Of a DNA stretch of 56,807 nucleotides, positions 19,297 through 28,379 are shown in pieces (the stretch's first letter is position 1; every line of letters begins with the position of its first letter). Under the pieces are notes generated by a model, which was given only the letters and a program-made list of their open reading frames with translations, ran no database searches and was not told where the DNA came from. A program made the translations under genes and the position numbers. Location of the stretch: the NCBI RefSeq assembly GCF_016679925.1, contig NZ_JAEQBW010000017.1, positions 1-56,807 of the forward strand, in the 5' to 3' direction. Source of the stretch: Marivirga aurantiaca. GTDB taxonomy: Bacteria > Bacteroidota > Bacteroidia > Cytophagales > Cyclobacteriaceae.

Positions 19297-22200
19297 TTAT
19301 TCTTCAGTTATTTTTTTCACATTGTCTTCTGGCATTCTATCAATCAGGTAATTATAAGGATCAATACCCGCTTCGTAAGGAGCTTCCTTTACCACAAATT
19401 TAAAAGTGTTTTCTGCCTGAGTAATTTTTCTCCTTTCGTATACCAAAGGCTCTCCTAAATTCTTGGAAGATTCCGTTTTAGCAAAAACCCCAATATCAAT
19501 GTAATCAGCCAAAGGCACATCAGTTTGTTTCCCCAGGGAGTCTGCGTGGAACTTTTCAGAAAAAGTAGTTAAAGTCACCTCATATTCATCTCCCCTTTTA
19601 ACATATTTGCTCTCAATTACTCTGTTGGAAAACAAAGTGATATTTTCGAATAGATCATCAATCACATACTGCAAACTGTCTGGTGTTACTTCCCGAAAAG
19701 CCTTTACTGCTGAAATAGAAGTAGGATATAAAGGGTCTTTGTAAGCATGATCCACCAGGAGTTTTTGCAAAGCCTTATTCACACTGTCTTCACCAATCAT
19801 TTCTTTCAGATAATACATCACTACAGAGCCTTTTCCGTAATGGATGTACCCTTGGTTTTCTGTTTCCATAATGGGCCTTTCCGCTTCAAATTCTCCGCTT
19901 CTACCATTAAGATAACTATTCATCTCATACCGAAGAAATTTCTTCATCTTATCTCTGCCATACTCTTCTTCCATAACCATTAAGGCAGAATATTGGGCAA
20001 ATGATTCGCTCATCATTTCTGAACCTCTCATCCCCGGCCCAATTAATTGATGCGCCCAGTATTGATGCCCCATTTCGTGTGCCACTACATAATATACCAA
20101 ATCGATATCATCTTTAGTCACATCTCTGAGATCGGCAATAAAACCAATTCCCTCACTATAAGGCATGGTGCCCGGAAATGCCTGCGCAAATCCAGCATAT
20201 CGTGGAAACTCAATAATTCTACATTGCTTATGATAATAAGGCCCGAAATTACTCGTATAGTATTCCAGGGATCTCCTCATACTGCTAAGCATATTCGGCA
20301 CATTATATTCATGGCCTTTGATATAATACACTTCAAGATCTACATCATTCCATTTTTCCCTGGCTACTTCATATCTTGCAGAAATAAATGAATAGAAGTT
20401 AAGAGATTTTTGATCCAATTGATATTCATAATATTTCCTTCCATCTTTTTCCCATTCTTTTAATAAACTTCCGGGAGCTACTGCAATTTGGTCTGATGCA
20501 GTGCTGATGACAGTATGAACATCTACCCAATCGGCATCTTCAGAAATATAAGGGTTTTTTCGGCTTGCAGTATCCGACTCATCCAATTTAGGAAGTCTCA
20601 ATCGCTTAGGTAAATCTAATTTTGCCCTTTTGTTTTTATCTGATATCTCATAATTCCTTAAATAACCAAAAGTAGGTAAGAGGTCACCGTTGTTGAAAAA
20701 CGTACCGTTTTGAGTTAAAGAAGTAAAAGAAACACTGTTTTCGAAACCTTTAGTGATCTTATTAAAAGCTATCTCTAATTCCATCGTATCTCCGGCTTGC
20801 ATGGGTTTCTCTAAAGTATAGATTCTGTAATTCAACTTTTTGTCATCCAATTTCAAAGTGGCATTGGGAATTTCAATTTCCATAGAATCAGGTAAAACAG
20901 GCATGGAGAAATGGAATTCATTGATGCTTTCACCAGATTTATTCACAATCGTTCCTTTGATTCGCGTATACAAATCCCGTTGATATGGAAAGATATCTAT
21001 TTGATAATCCAAACTTACCCATCTTGGCTGAGCAATCCCTTCATATTGTTTATAGCTTAATTCATACTCTTTTTGTCTTCTTTCCATTTCCTTGGAAGAA
21101 ACATAGGTGTTCAAAATCTCTGTATTATAATATACAAAGCCGGCACACAGCAAAAAGGCTACTATCATTACACTTAAAACCACTCCTCTTTTTTTGATTC
21201 TTTGCAGGGCAAATTGAGAACGGATTTTAAATCCTGTTTCCTTACCTCTTACATAAAAGGCATAGATAGCCATGCATAAAATCAGGCAAAACAAAGTCCA
21301 ATAAATATTAAACAAAATTAAACCTGGTACAAAAGGACCAAAGCCGTTCATATCTGAGTACCTGCCTGAAGGAGTCCCTCCGAACTCCAGCATATTAGAG
21401 TTCAGTTCTAAAACTGACCAGATAAATGAATTAACAATGATAAAAGCTACAAAAGCAAAATAGGCTATATACCTGTTATTAATCAGGTAATGGAAAAGCA
21501 AAGAGATAACAACCAGAAAAGCAAACTGGAACATATCCAATACCAATAGAGACTTAACGTAAACCCCCAACTCAAAACGGGTATAACCATACAGCCCCTG
21601 GGTAATAACACCTACCAAAATAGTGAATGACAACACTAAAAACAGACTGAAAATCATAGCTACCAGCTTCGAGCTAAATAACATCCCTGTTCTTGAAGGC
21701 GTGGCATCTTGTATTTCACTTATTTTGGCATCTCTTTCCTTCCAAACCAGTACTCCTGAATAGAAGGTAATGATTCCGATAATGAACAAATAAAATGCTC
21801 CGCGGATGGTATCAATCACATCATAAGTAACAGGATATCTTACTGTACCGTATCCTCCTGAAAAGCTGGTAAGACTGGCAATTAAATTTATCAACCCAAT
21901 AATGACTATAATAATAAAGGTCTGGTTTTTAACAATTGCCTTAGTTTCAAAAACAATCATATGCCATAGCGCATTGAATGAAAAACCATTTCCTTTCGGA
22001 GCACTGAAAGACTTTAATCCGCCACCCTGAGGAATTGCTTCTTCTTGTACTTTCAATTTCTTCTTGCTTACTTTTTCATTTCTGGTATTAAATGAAAAGC
22101 GTGTATACATACCAAATAAGAGCAAAATACTTAAGCCAACCCAAACCAACCTGTTAATTAACAATTGCCCTATTAAAGGTGTGGCAGTTGAGTTCTGTTC

Positions 22201-22875
22201 TTCTATTGTTTTATATTTACTGAGGGTTTCTAAAGGCTGAAAACCAAAGGGATCCAAAATATTAGCCAACCATTCTTTTTCTAAATCTGAAGTAAACCCC
22301 TGGCTCACCACATAAAAAACCAGGATTAGCATGGCTCCTACAAAAGACACAATATTACTTCTGAAAACAACTGCCAAAGAATAAAGCAAAACACCGGCAA
22401 TAATAGTATTAGGCAAAGCAAAAGTAAGGATGCCTTGTATATGGCCACTCCAGATAACAGGGCCATATCGTTCAACCTCCACCCAAGGCATTAATGGGCC
22501 TAACAAAGCACCCACCGATACTCCTAAAAGCGGAATAATAGCTATCGGTAAAGTCCCCAAAAATTTCCCGAAGAAGTAATGACTCTTTTTGATGGGTGAC
22601 GAAAAAACAAATTGATGCATGCCGGTACTGAAATCCCTGTTGGCTGTAGCATTCATAAATGCCGTAGTCATAAGCAGGCACATGAGCGACATAATCCCAT
22701 AATAGGATTGTATAACATAAGGAGCGTTTTTATAGATGTTTCCTATACCCCCTCCAATTTGTACCTGATCCAGTGAAACAGCCAGAAAAACTAATAAGGT
22801 GATAATGAAAAAAAAGATCCAAAGCATTGGTGATCTTAACCAATGATTCCATTCATGTTTAATAAACTTCCACAT
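19297..22875 (-). CDS. ABC-2 type permease fused to M1 family aminopeptidase
   Basis: A 1192-residue protein in two halves. Residues 1-590 contain about a dozen membrane segments in two ABC-2 permease-like sets (for example MCLLMTTAFMNATANRDFSTG and the second set from about residue 305). A last segment near residue 575 leads to an extracytoplasmic M1 peptidase domain with the zinc motif HEMGH at residues 933-937, followed by W and then ESFAQY carrying the third zinc ligand. M1 enzymes remove N-terminal residues from peptides. The ATPase partner is encoded 18 bases upstream, so the two form one transporter. The substrate is unknown; it may release or trim peptides during export or import (inference). 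Such fusions are known in Bacteroidota, so this is not a chimera. Confidence 0.9.
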   Translation of the reverse strand: MWKFIKHEWNHWLRSPMLWIFFFIITLLVFLAVSLDQVQIGGGIGNIYKNAPYVIQSYYGIMSLMCLLMTTAFMNATANRDFSTGMHQFVFSSPIKKSHYFFGKFLGTLPIAIIPLLGVSVGALLGPLMPWVEVERYGPVIWSGHIQGILTFALPNTIIAGVLLYSLAVVFRSNIVSFVGAMLILVFYVVSQGFTSDLEKEWLANILDPFGFQPLETLSKYKTIEEQNSTATPLIGQLLINRLVWVGLSILLLFGMYTRFSFNTRNEKVSKKKLKVQEEAIPQGGGLKSFSAPKGNGFSFNALWHMIVFETKAIVKNQTFIIIVIIGLINLIASLTSFSGGYGTVRYPVTYDVIDTIRGAFYLFIIGIITFYSGVLVWKERDAKISEIQDATPSRTGMLFSSKLVAMIFSLFLVLSFTILVGVITQGLYGYTRFELGVYVKSLLVLDMFQFAFLVVISLLFHYLINNRYIAYFAFVAFIIVNSFIWSVLELNSNMLEFGGTPSGRYSDMNGFGPFVPGLILFNIYWTLFCLILCMAIYAFYVRGKETGFKIRSQFALQRIKKRGVVLSVMIVAFLLCAGFVYYNTEILNTYVSSKEMERRQKEYELSYKQYEGIAQPRWVSLDYQIDIFPYQRDLYTRIKGTIVNKSGESINEFHFSMPVLPDSMEIEIPNATLKLDDKKLNYRIYTLEKPMQAGDTMELEIAFNKITKGFENSVSFTSLTQNGTFFNNGDLLPTFGYLRNYEISDKNKRAKLDLPKRLRLPKLDESDTASRKNPYISEDADWVDVHTVISTASDQIAVAPGSLLKEWEKDGRKYYEYQLDQKSLNFYSFISARYEVAREKWNDVDLEVYYIKGHEYNVPNMLSSMRRSLEYYTSNFGPYYHKQCRIIEFPRYAGFAQAFPGTMPYSEGIGFIADLRDVTKDDIDLVYYVVAHEMGHQYWAHQLIGPGMRGSEMMSESFAQYSALMVMEEEYGRDKMKKFLRYEMNSYLNGRSGEFEAERPIMETENQGYIHYGKGSVVMYYLKEMIGEDSVNKALQKLLVDHAYKDPLYPTSISAVKAFREVTPDSLQYVIDDLFENITLFSNRVIESKYVKRGDEYEVTLTTFSEKFHADSLGKQTDVPLADYIDIGVFAKTESSKNLGEPLVYERRKITQAENTFKFVVKEAPYEAGIDPYNYLIDRMPEDNVKKITEE

Positions 22876-22893
22876 AATTTTGAATTTACTGGT

Positions 22894-23766
22894 TTAGACT
22901 AGCTCATTTAATTTGGCAAAGAAAACATCTTCCAGGGTTTCCTCAGCCTGAGTAAATCCGCTATTAAGAGGCGTTTCAGAGTACACATGAATTTGCGGTT
23001 TACCTCCTACCAATTTGTTGCTGATTACTTTGAATTCGGATTGATATTGAGGCAATTCATCTTTGTTCACACTTTTCTCATAAACCCTGTCCTTTATCTG
23101 GAGCAAAGCTTCATCAGTTGTTCCTGAATAAAGCACTTTGCCTTTATCCATAATGGCCATATTGGTGCATAATTCACGTACGTCCTGAACAATATGGGTT
23201 GAAAGAATTACAATAGTTTGCTCCCCTATTTCACTCAAAATATTATAAAACCTATTTCTTTCCCCGGGATCCAAACCAGCTGTTGGCTCATCTACAATTA
23301 CCAATTTAGGACTTCCTATCAGGCATTGAGCAATTCCAAATCTTTGACGCATACCTCCTGAATAACTACTTACGGCTTTCTTTCGATGCTCAAATAAATT
23401 CACCTTTTGAAGCAGGTAGTTTACCATTTCTTTCCGCTCATTACTTTTGTCAAACCCTTTCAAAATAGCCAGATGATGCAGCAAATCAGTAGCTGAAGTA
23501 CGAGGATAAACCCCAAACTCCTGCGGAAGATAGCCCAATACTTTCCTTACCTCATCCTTGTTATTTAACACGTCAATATCGCCCAAAGTGGCGGTTCCAC
23601 TATCTGCATTTTGCAGGGTGGCCAAAGTACGCATCAGGGAGGATTTACCGGCTCCGTTAGGTCCAAGTAGTCCAAACATTCCCTTATCGATTGTAAGGTC
23701 TACATTATTCAAAGCATGGACACCGTTTCCATACTGCTTATTCAGATTTTTAATGATTAGTTGCAT
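22894..23766 (-). CDS. ABC transporter ATP-binding protein
   Basis: This 290-residue protein has all nucleotide-binding motifs: Walker A GPNGAGKSS near residue 35, signature YSGGMRQR near 140, Walker B LVIVDEP near 157 and an H-loop in ILSTH near 190. The C-terminal 80 residues end EETLEDVFFAKL, as in exporters of the ABC-2 (NatA/CcmA-like) group. It energises the permease-M1 protein encoded immediately downstream and is very probably the first gene of a two-gene operon. ATG at 23766; no convincing -7 element was found before it. Confidence 0.95.
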   Translation of the reverse strand: MQLIIKNLNKQYGNGVHALNNVDLTIDKGMFGLLGPNGAGKSSLMRTLATLQNADSGTATLGDIDVLNNKDEVRKVLGYLPQEFGVYPRTSATDLLHHLAILKGFDKSNERKEMVNYLLQKVNLFEHRKKAVSSYSGGMRQRFGIAQCLIGSPKLVIVDEPTAGLDPGERNRFYNILSEIGEQTIVILSTHIVQDVRELCTNMAIMDKGKVLYSGTTDEALLQIKDRVYEKSVNKDELPQYQSEFKVISNKLVGGKPQIHVYSETPLNSGFTQAEETLEDVFFAKLNELV

Positions 23767-24108
23767 AGATGATTGTTTTGTTTGGTAAATGATAAATGAA
23801 GTAAAGGCTTAGCCAATACCTACTTATTTAGTAGCTAAGACTGAGATTTTTATTACAATAAAAGTAAAAAAATTTAATTGTCTCTAGGCAGATGTATAAA
23901 AGCAGGCAAAAGTTGCATTCCTATCTGCGAGAATTATAAAACGTGAATTATATCATTCAACTTTATTAAGCCTTCCTTATTGACAGATAGGAAATTAGTA
24001 GGGTAAATTAATCGGTATGTTTCCGAGCATAATAAAAAACTAACCAAGCACGGGCTAAAGCTTAGCGTTTATTTCATCACCAATTGAACCTAATAAAATA
24101 TAGTGGAA
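23767..24108. other. Intergenic region with a spaced inverted repeat
   Basis: It lies between the ABC ATPase start and the 3' end of the hydrolase gene, and presumably contains the ABC operon promoter. TTCCTATCTG at 23918-23927 and CAGATAGGAA at 23984-23993 form a perfect 10-base inverted repeat with a 56-base spacer. I see no gene. Confidence 0.45.
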
Positions 24109-24990
24109 TTAAATCTCAAGAAACTGATCAAATTTCTGAACTACCGAAGGCCATAACTTCTCTTTCATTCTTTTTTTAAAAAAACCAAAATGACCTATTG
24201 ACATTTTATTAATTTCTGCTGGGGTCAATTTAGTGAAATCAATCCCTTTTGCGCTACTTACATTACTCCAATAGGCAGGCACAGATTTTTTGTTGGAAAT
24301 AGGGTCATCTGTAGCCCAAAACACATGAATAGGAAAGTTATAATTGGCAAAATTCCCAGTTGACACCGATTTTCCGTAAAATTCAGAATCGAAAAAGTAA
24401 CTCTTTTGGGAGCACCATGACCGCCATTCTTTAACCACATTTGTAGGTAAATCTTCCATAATCCCAAACCTGGAGGCATTTACGTAGCCGGTAAAAAAGC
24501 TGCTAAGTGGTGTAAATATGTAGAAAAGGAAAAATGATTTAAGTCTAAACCCGAGTGGCATATAGGGCAAATATCCTGTTGAAACTGCAAAATTAACCAT
24601 CCCTTTTACGTTCTCTAATTTATTAATAAACCCTATTTGCTGACCACCCACACTATGCCCGAAAAACATGAAAGGAAGTTCAGGAAATTCTGATTCAAGG
24701 TATTTTTTAATAGCGGGCATATCTTTTATACCGTAATCCAAAAAACTGAATTCACATTTTGATAAATCCTCTACATCTGAATCTCCTGAACCCCGATAAT
24801 CCCAGAGACAACATACGTAATCATTTTCAGCCAGGTATTTTACAAAGGGTAAATAAAACTCTTTCTTAGCACCTGTCCCACCATTAAATTGAATGATAGC
24901 TTTGGGAGACTCAGGAATTAAAAGCATTCCTTTCAATACAAATCCATCCTCACACTCCACTGAAAAATTTCTTTTCGTAATCATATTCAT
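24109..24990 (-). CDS. Alpha/beta hydrolase under TetR control
   Basis: A 293-residue soluble hydrolase. The nucleophile elbow is GHSVGG (about residue 110), the likely acid is in ATDDPIS (about 228), and the base is in SIGHFGFF near residue 265, giving a complete catalytic triad. NGGTGAKKEFYLPFV and WDYRGSGDSD form the oxyanion-side loops, close to the COG4757-type predicted hydrolases. Substrate unknown; an ester or lipid-like compound is plausible. It lies 50 bases downstream of the TetR gene, and a perfect 18-base palindrome sits 18 bases before its start, so the regulator probably represses it. Confidence 0.85.
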   Translation of the reverse strand: MNMITKRNFSVECEDGFVLKGMLLIPESPKAIIQFNGGTGAKKEFYLPFVKYLAENDYVCCLWDYRGSGDSDVEDLSKCEFSFLDYGIKDMPAIKKYLESEFPELPFMFFGHSVGGQQIGFINKLENVKGMVNFAVSTGYLPYMPLGFRLKSFFLFYIFTPLSSFFTGYVNASRFGIMEDLPTNVVKEWRSWCSQKSYFFDSEFYGKSVSTGNFANYNFPIHVFWATDDPISNKKSVPAYWSNVSSAKGIDFTKLTPAEINKMSIGHFGFFKKRMKEKLWPSVVQKFDQFLEI

Positions 24991-25007
24991 TTATTAAAAT
25001 CTTAAAT

Positions 25008-25025
25008 ATACCAAACGTTTGGTAT
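25008..25025. promoter_or_regulatory. Palindromic operator before the hydrolase
   Basis: ATACCAAACGTTTGGTAT is a perfect 18-base palindrome located between the TetR and hydrolase genes. A near copy lies before the TetR gene, so it is probably the TetR binding site. Confidence 0.75.
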
Positions 25026-25040
25026 GTTAATTTATAAATT

Positions 25041-25595
25041 TTATAGCATCTCAATACTCCTATTTAAAGCTCTTTTTAAGTACAAATTATCTTTATGCAA
25101 CTGCATTATTATGATAGATCCTTCAATATCTCCAATGATTTGTTGCACAACATCCGTTAATTGATCATTACTGTATTTTTCCTTAAAAACTTCCATCAAA
25201 GCCTGTTTCCAAAGTTCGAAAAATCTTAATATTTCCTTAATAAAAGTATCCTCCACATGAGCTGTTTCAAGAATGGTATTAGCAAAAATGCATCCTCCCT
25301 CATTATCGGTAAAGGCTTTAAAGGCTTTTTCAGACATTTTTTCTAACTTCTCTTTGCTTGATAATTGAGGCTCAAATGCAATGCTAAATAAGCTGGTTTC
25401 AAACCATTGGATGGAAGCCATTAAAGCTTTGCGCATTACATCCTCTTTGCTCTCAAAATGATGATAGAATGTTCCTTTAGTTAATCCCACCTCTTTTGCC
25501 AGATCACTCATTTTCGTACGATAGTAACCTCGTCTGCGAAAGACTTTAATACTTTTATAAAGGATTTCCTCAGGTGTAATTTTCTGTAGCGGCAT
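25041..25595 (-). CDS. TetR/AcrR family transcriptional regulator
   Basis: A 184-residue regulator. The N-terminal helix-turn-helix spans about residues 8-52 with GYYRTKMSDLAKEVGLTKGT followed by FYHHFESKEDV, a classic TetR recognition helix. The C-terminal part is a helical ligand-binding domain (FANTILETAHVEDTFIKEIL) similar to regulators with a TetR_C domain. It lies 50 bases before the alpha/beta hydrolase in the same direction and is flanked by two copies of a CCAAACGTTTGG palindrome, so it likely represses itself and the hydrolase. The inducer is unknown. Confidence 0.93.
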   Translation of the reverse strand: MPLQKITPEEILYKSIKVFRRRGYYRTKMSDLAKEVGLTKGTFYHHFESKEDVMRKALMASIQWFETSLFSIAFEPQLSSKEKLEKMSEKAFKAFTDNEGGCIFANTILETAHVEDTFIKEILRFFELWKQALMEVFKEKYSNDQLTDVVQQIIGDIEGSIIIMQLHKDNLYLKRALNRSIEML

Positions 25596-25596
25596 T

Positions 25597-25612
25597 TACT
25601 AAACGTTTGGTA
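25597..25612. promoter_or_regulatory. Second operator copy upstream of TetR gene
   Basis: TACTAAACGTTTGGTA matches the site at 25008 apart from one base that breaks the symmetry. It touches the TetR start codon region, fitting autorepression. Confidence 0.65.
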
Positions 25613-25795
25613 TGTAAATTACAAAGATTTATTGATTTTGAAAAGTTTGATGAAATTCTTACCAAAACTTTTATTTTTAAAAACGGTATATTGACTTATC
25701 AAACAATGGACTATTAGCAGTAGTGGTTATACTAAAATCAAAAAGTAAGCATCTGCAATAGATTGTTGAAATGTGTACATTTTGAGGTAAAATCC

Positions 25796-26671
25796 ATGAG
25801 AACTATATTAGTAACCGGGGCTACAGGCAATATCGGTAAAGCAGTCATTCATCATTTATTAAAAGCCAGTGAATCTATCTCCATTAAAGCCGGGGCAAGA
25901 AAAGCCGAAGAAATAAAAAGCACATTTCCTGCCTCTGAGCATATTTCCCCTACTTTATTTGATTTTGAAAAACCGGATACTTTTGCTCAGGCTCTGGCTG
26001 GTTGCGATAGCTTATTCCTATTAAGGCCTCCGCAAATATCGGAAGTAAAAAAGTACTTTGAACCTATTATTGAAGAAGCTAAAATACAAGGTATTAATCA
26101 CATCATATTTCTTTCGGTACAGGGAGTAGAGAAAAGCAGTATCATTCCCCATCATAAAATAGAAAAGCTGATTGTGGAAAGTGGAATACCTTACACATTT
26201 TTGAGACCAGCCTACTTTATGCAGAATTTTACTACTACTCTCAAGAAAGACATCATTGAAAAACAGATAATATTTCTACCGGCCGGAAAAGCAAAATTCA
26301 CCCTGATTGATGTGGATGATGTAGGGAAAGCTGCTGTTCCCATCATAATTTATCCTGAGCAACATGTAAATAAAGCTTATGAACTCACCAATGAGGAACA
26401 ACTGAGTTTTACAGAAATGGCAGCAAAAATCTCTAAAGGAGTCGGCAGAGAAATCAGATTTATTTCCCCTAATTTATTAAGGTTTTACCTTCAAAAAAGA
26501 AAAGAGGGAATACCCGGGGGATTTATCCTGGTAATGATTATGCTCCATTATTTACCCCGCTTTCAGCAAACTCCTCAAACTACTGGATGGATTTACAAAC
26601 TCACAGGCCAAAAGCCAAAATCTTTTACTGAGTTTATAAAGGAACATAAAAACGCATTATTGAAAGCCTGA
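25796..26671 (+). CDS. NmrA-like NAD(P)-binding oxidoreductase
   Basis: I chose ATG at 25796 (291 residues) because GAGGT lies just upstream and the Rossmann motif TGATGNIG then falls at residues 7-14, as usual in this family; a longer frame opens at TTG 25763. The protein belongs to the atypical short-chain dehydrogenase NmrA/HSCARG group, with FLLRPPQ and FLSVQGVEKS loops, and lacks an obvious YxxxK catalytic pair, so it may be a redox-sensing or quinone/azo reductase type. It is divergent from the TetR gene, 200 bases apart, and could share its control (weak inference). Confidence 0.87.
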   Translation: MRTILVTGATGNIGKAVIHHLLKASESISIKAGARKAEEIKSTFPASEHISPTLFDFEKPDTFAQALAGCDSLFLLRPPQISEVKKYFEPIIEEAKIQGINHIIFLSVQGVEKSSIIPHHKIEKLIVESGIPYTFLRPAYFMQNFTTTLKKDIIEKQIIFLPAGKAKFTLIDVDDVGKAAVPIIIYPEQHVNKAYELTNEEQLSFTEMAAKISKGVGREIRFISPNLLRFYLQKRKEGIPGGFILVMIMLHYLPRFQQTPQTTGWIYKLTGQKPKSFTEFIKEHKNALLKA

Positions 26672-27016
26672 ATTTGATACATTGCTTATTAGCCTGAATT
26701 TGATTTTAAAAATTTACCTAAAACTACATTAGGACGTTCCCGCTGTTGCGGGACTGGCTATCTCGGTCCCGATCGGGATTACATTTTCAAAAAAAAGAAA
26801 ATTAACTTGTGCCGCCACAGCGGTATCCGTGATCTCATTAATATTTAGCCTGAGATACCGGATAAATTAAGACCTATGGAAAGGTAAGTCTTAATTTTCC
26901 GGCATAGCCTGCCCCGCCTTAGCGGGGACGGCATTTTATAGCAATCGAACTCAGATTATTAGGTGATGGAAAATTTCTCTCCATTCACTTAGAGAAGTTT
27001 TCCATCAATCTCTTAT
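26672..27016. repeat. Palindrome-rich intergenic element
   Basis: Between 26729 and 26935 there are at least six hairpins. TCCCGC/GCGGGA lies at 26738-26753, TCCCGATCGGGA at 26767-26778, CCGC/GCGG at 26812-26823, CGGTATC/GATACCG at 26821-26860, a 15-16-base stem at 26858-26902, and CCCCGC/GCGGGG at 26912-26927 preceded by TAGCCTG. The GC-rich hairpins stand out in AT-rich surroundings and resemble REP or small MITE-like dispersed elements. No gene is seen. Confidence 0.7.
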
Positions 27017-28357
27017 TTAAGACTGCTCAAACCATAATCTCTCTCCGCTTTCCCCTTCAAGAATCCCTTCTTTGTTATAAACTAATCTTCCATTCACATA
27101 AGTAGAATCAATAGTCGATTGAAAGCTGTGTCCTTCAAAAGGGGACCATCCGCATTTAGAAAGAATATTTTCTTTTGAAACAGTATAATTTCTCTCTAAG
27201 TCAACCAAAACAAAATCAGCATGGTAGCTCTCCCTTATAAAGCCTCTCTCCTTCACATGGAAAAGAATGGCAGGATTATGCGCTGCCTTTTGAGCTATTT
27301 GCTCCAATGAGATTTTCCCCTGATGGTAGAAATCCAATAAAGCCAACAAACTATGTTGCACCAGCGGACCACCTGATGGCGCTTTAAAATAAGAGTTCTG
27401 TTTTTCGGCAAAGGTATGAGGTGCATGATCTGTAGCGATCACATCTATTCTGCCATCCAGAACCGCTTTCATAATTTCCTCCCTGTCATGAGCAGTTTTT
27501 ACCGCAGGATTCCATTTAATAAATGTTCCTTTTTCGTGATAATCTTCTTCTGAAAACCAAAGATGATGAATGCAGGCTTCTGCTGTAATTTTCTTTTGCT
27601 CCAAGGGGATGGAATTATCAAAAAGGGAAAGCTCTTTGGCAGTAGAAATATGGAGTACATGCAGTCGTGAGCCATGTTGTTTAGCTAATTGTACAGCAAG
27701 AGATGAGGAAAGGTAACAAGCTTCTTCACTTCTGATTTTAGGATGCATCTCAATAGGAACTTCCTCACCATATTGAGACTGATACTTTTCCGTATTGGCT
27801 CGGATAGTCGCTTCATCTTCGCAATGTGTTGCAATTAACATGGGCACTTTTGAGAAAATATTATTCAAAGTCTGCTCATTGTCTACCAGCATATTCCCTG
27901 TAGAGCTTCCCATAAATACTTTTACCCCGCAAACATTTTTAGGATTAGTTTTCAGCACCTCCTCAATATTATCATTGCTCGCTCCCATAAAAAATGAGTA
28001 ATTCGCTAAACTATTTTTAGCCGCAATTTGATATTTATCTTCCAGTAATTCCTGAGTCAATGCATTGGGAACTGTATTCGGCATTTCCATAAATGAAGTA
28101 ACCCCACCGGCTACTGCAGCACGAGATTCAGTAAATATATTCGCTTTATGCGTAAGACCGGGCTCTCTAAAATGTACCTGGTCATCAATTAATCCGGGAA
28201 ATAAATATTTTCCTTTGGCATCAATTACTTCATCAGCTTCATCTGAACCTATCTGGTTAGCAATTTTCTCGAATCGACCATTCTTAACAAGAACATCTTT
28301 TGACTCAATCTGCCCATCATTCACTATCTTTGCATTTATAATCAGTAGCTTTTTCAT
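27017..28357 (-). CDS. pyrC: Dihydroorotase
   Basis: A 446-residue amidohydrolase-family enzyme of pyrimidine synthesis, closing carbamoyl-aspartate to dihydroorotate. Visible motifs are the N-terminal metal-site region DDQVHFREPG (residues about 57-66), carboxylated-lysine region VKVFMGSSTGNM, THCED, LHVLHIST and ATDHAPH. In most class I enzymes the first motif is HxH; here it reads QxH, so one metal-binding histidine is missing. I recall this variant as common in Bacteroidota but cannot check it. ATG at 28357 is preferred over the TTG nine bases upstream. It is divergent from the helicase with only 22 bases between starts. Confidence 0.88.
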   Translation of the reverse strand: MKKLLIINAKIVNDGQIESKDVLVKNGRFEKIANQIGSDEADEVIDAKGKYLFPGLIDDQVHFREPGLTHKANIFTESRAAVAGGVTSFMEMPNTVPNALTQELLEDKYQIAAKNSLANYSFFMGASNDNIEEVLKTNPKNVCGVKVFMGSSTGNMLVDNEQTLNNIFSKVPMLIATHCEDEATIRANTEKYQSQYGEEVPIEMHPKIRSEEACYLSSSLAVQLAKQHGSRLHVLHISTAKELSLFDNSIPLEQKKITAEACIHHLWFSEEDYHEKGTFIKWNPAVKTAHDREEIMKAVLDGRIDVIATDHAPHTFAEKQNSYFKAPSGGPLVQHSLLALLDFYHQGKISLEQIAQKAAHNPAILFHVKERGFIRESYHADFVLVDLERNYTVSKENILSKCGWSPFEGHSFQSTIDSTYVNGRLVYNKEGILEGESGERLWFEQS

Positions 28358-28379
28358 AATATTCAATAATCATCGGTTC

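Noticed and set aside
25763-25795. TTG start for the NmrA-like protein
   Set aside because: The ATG at 25796 has a better ribosome-binding sequence and fits the family N-terminus.
28065-28379. Upstream extension of the helicase frame
   Set aside because: It is the antisense side of pyrC; the helicase homology starts at the ATG at 28380.
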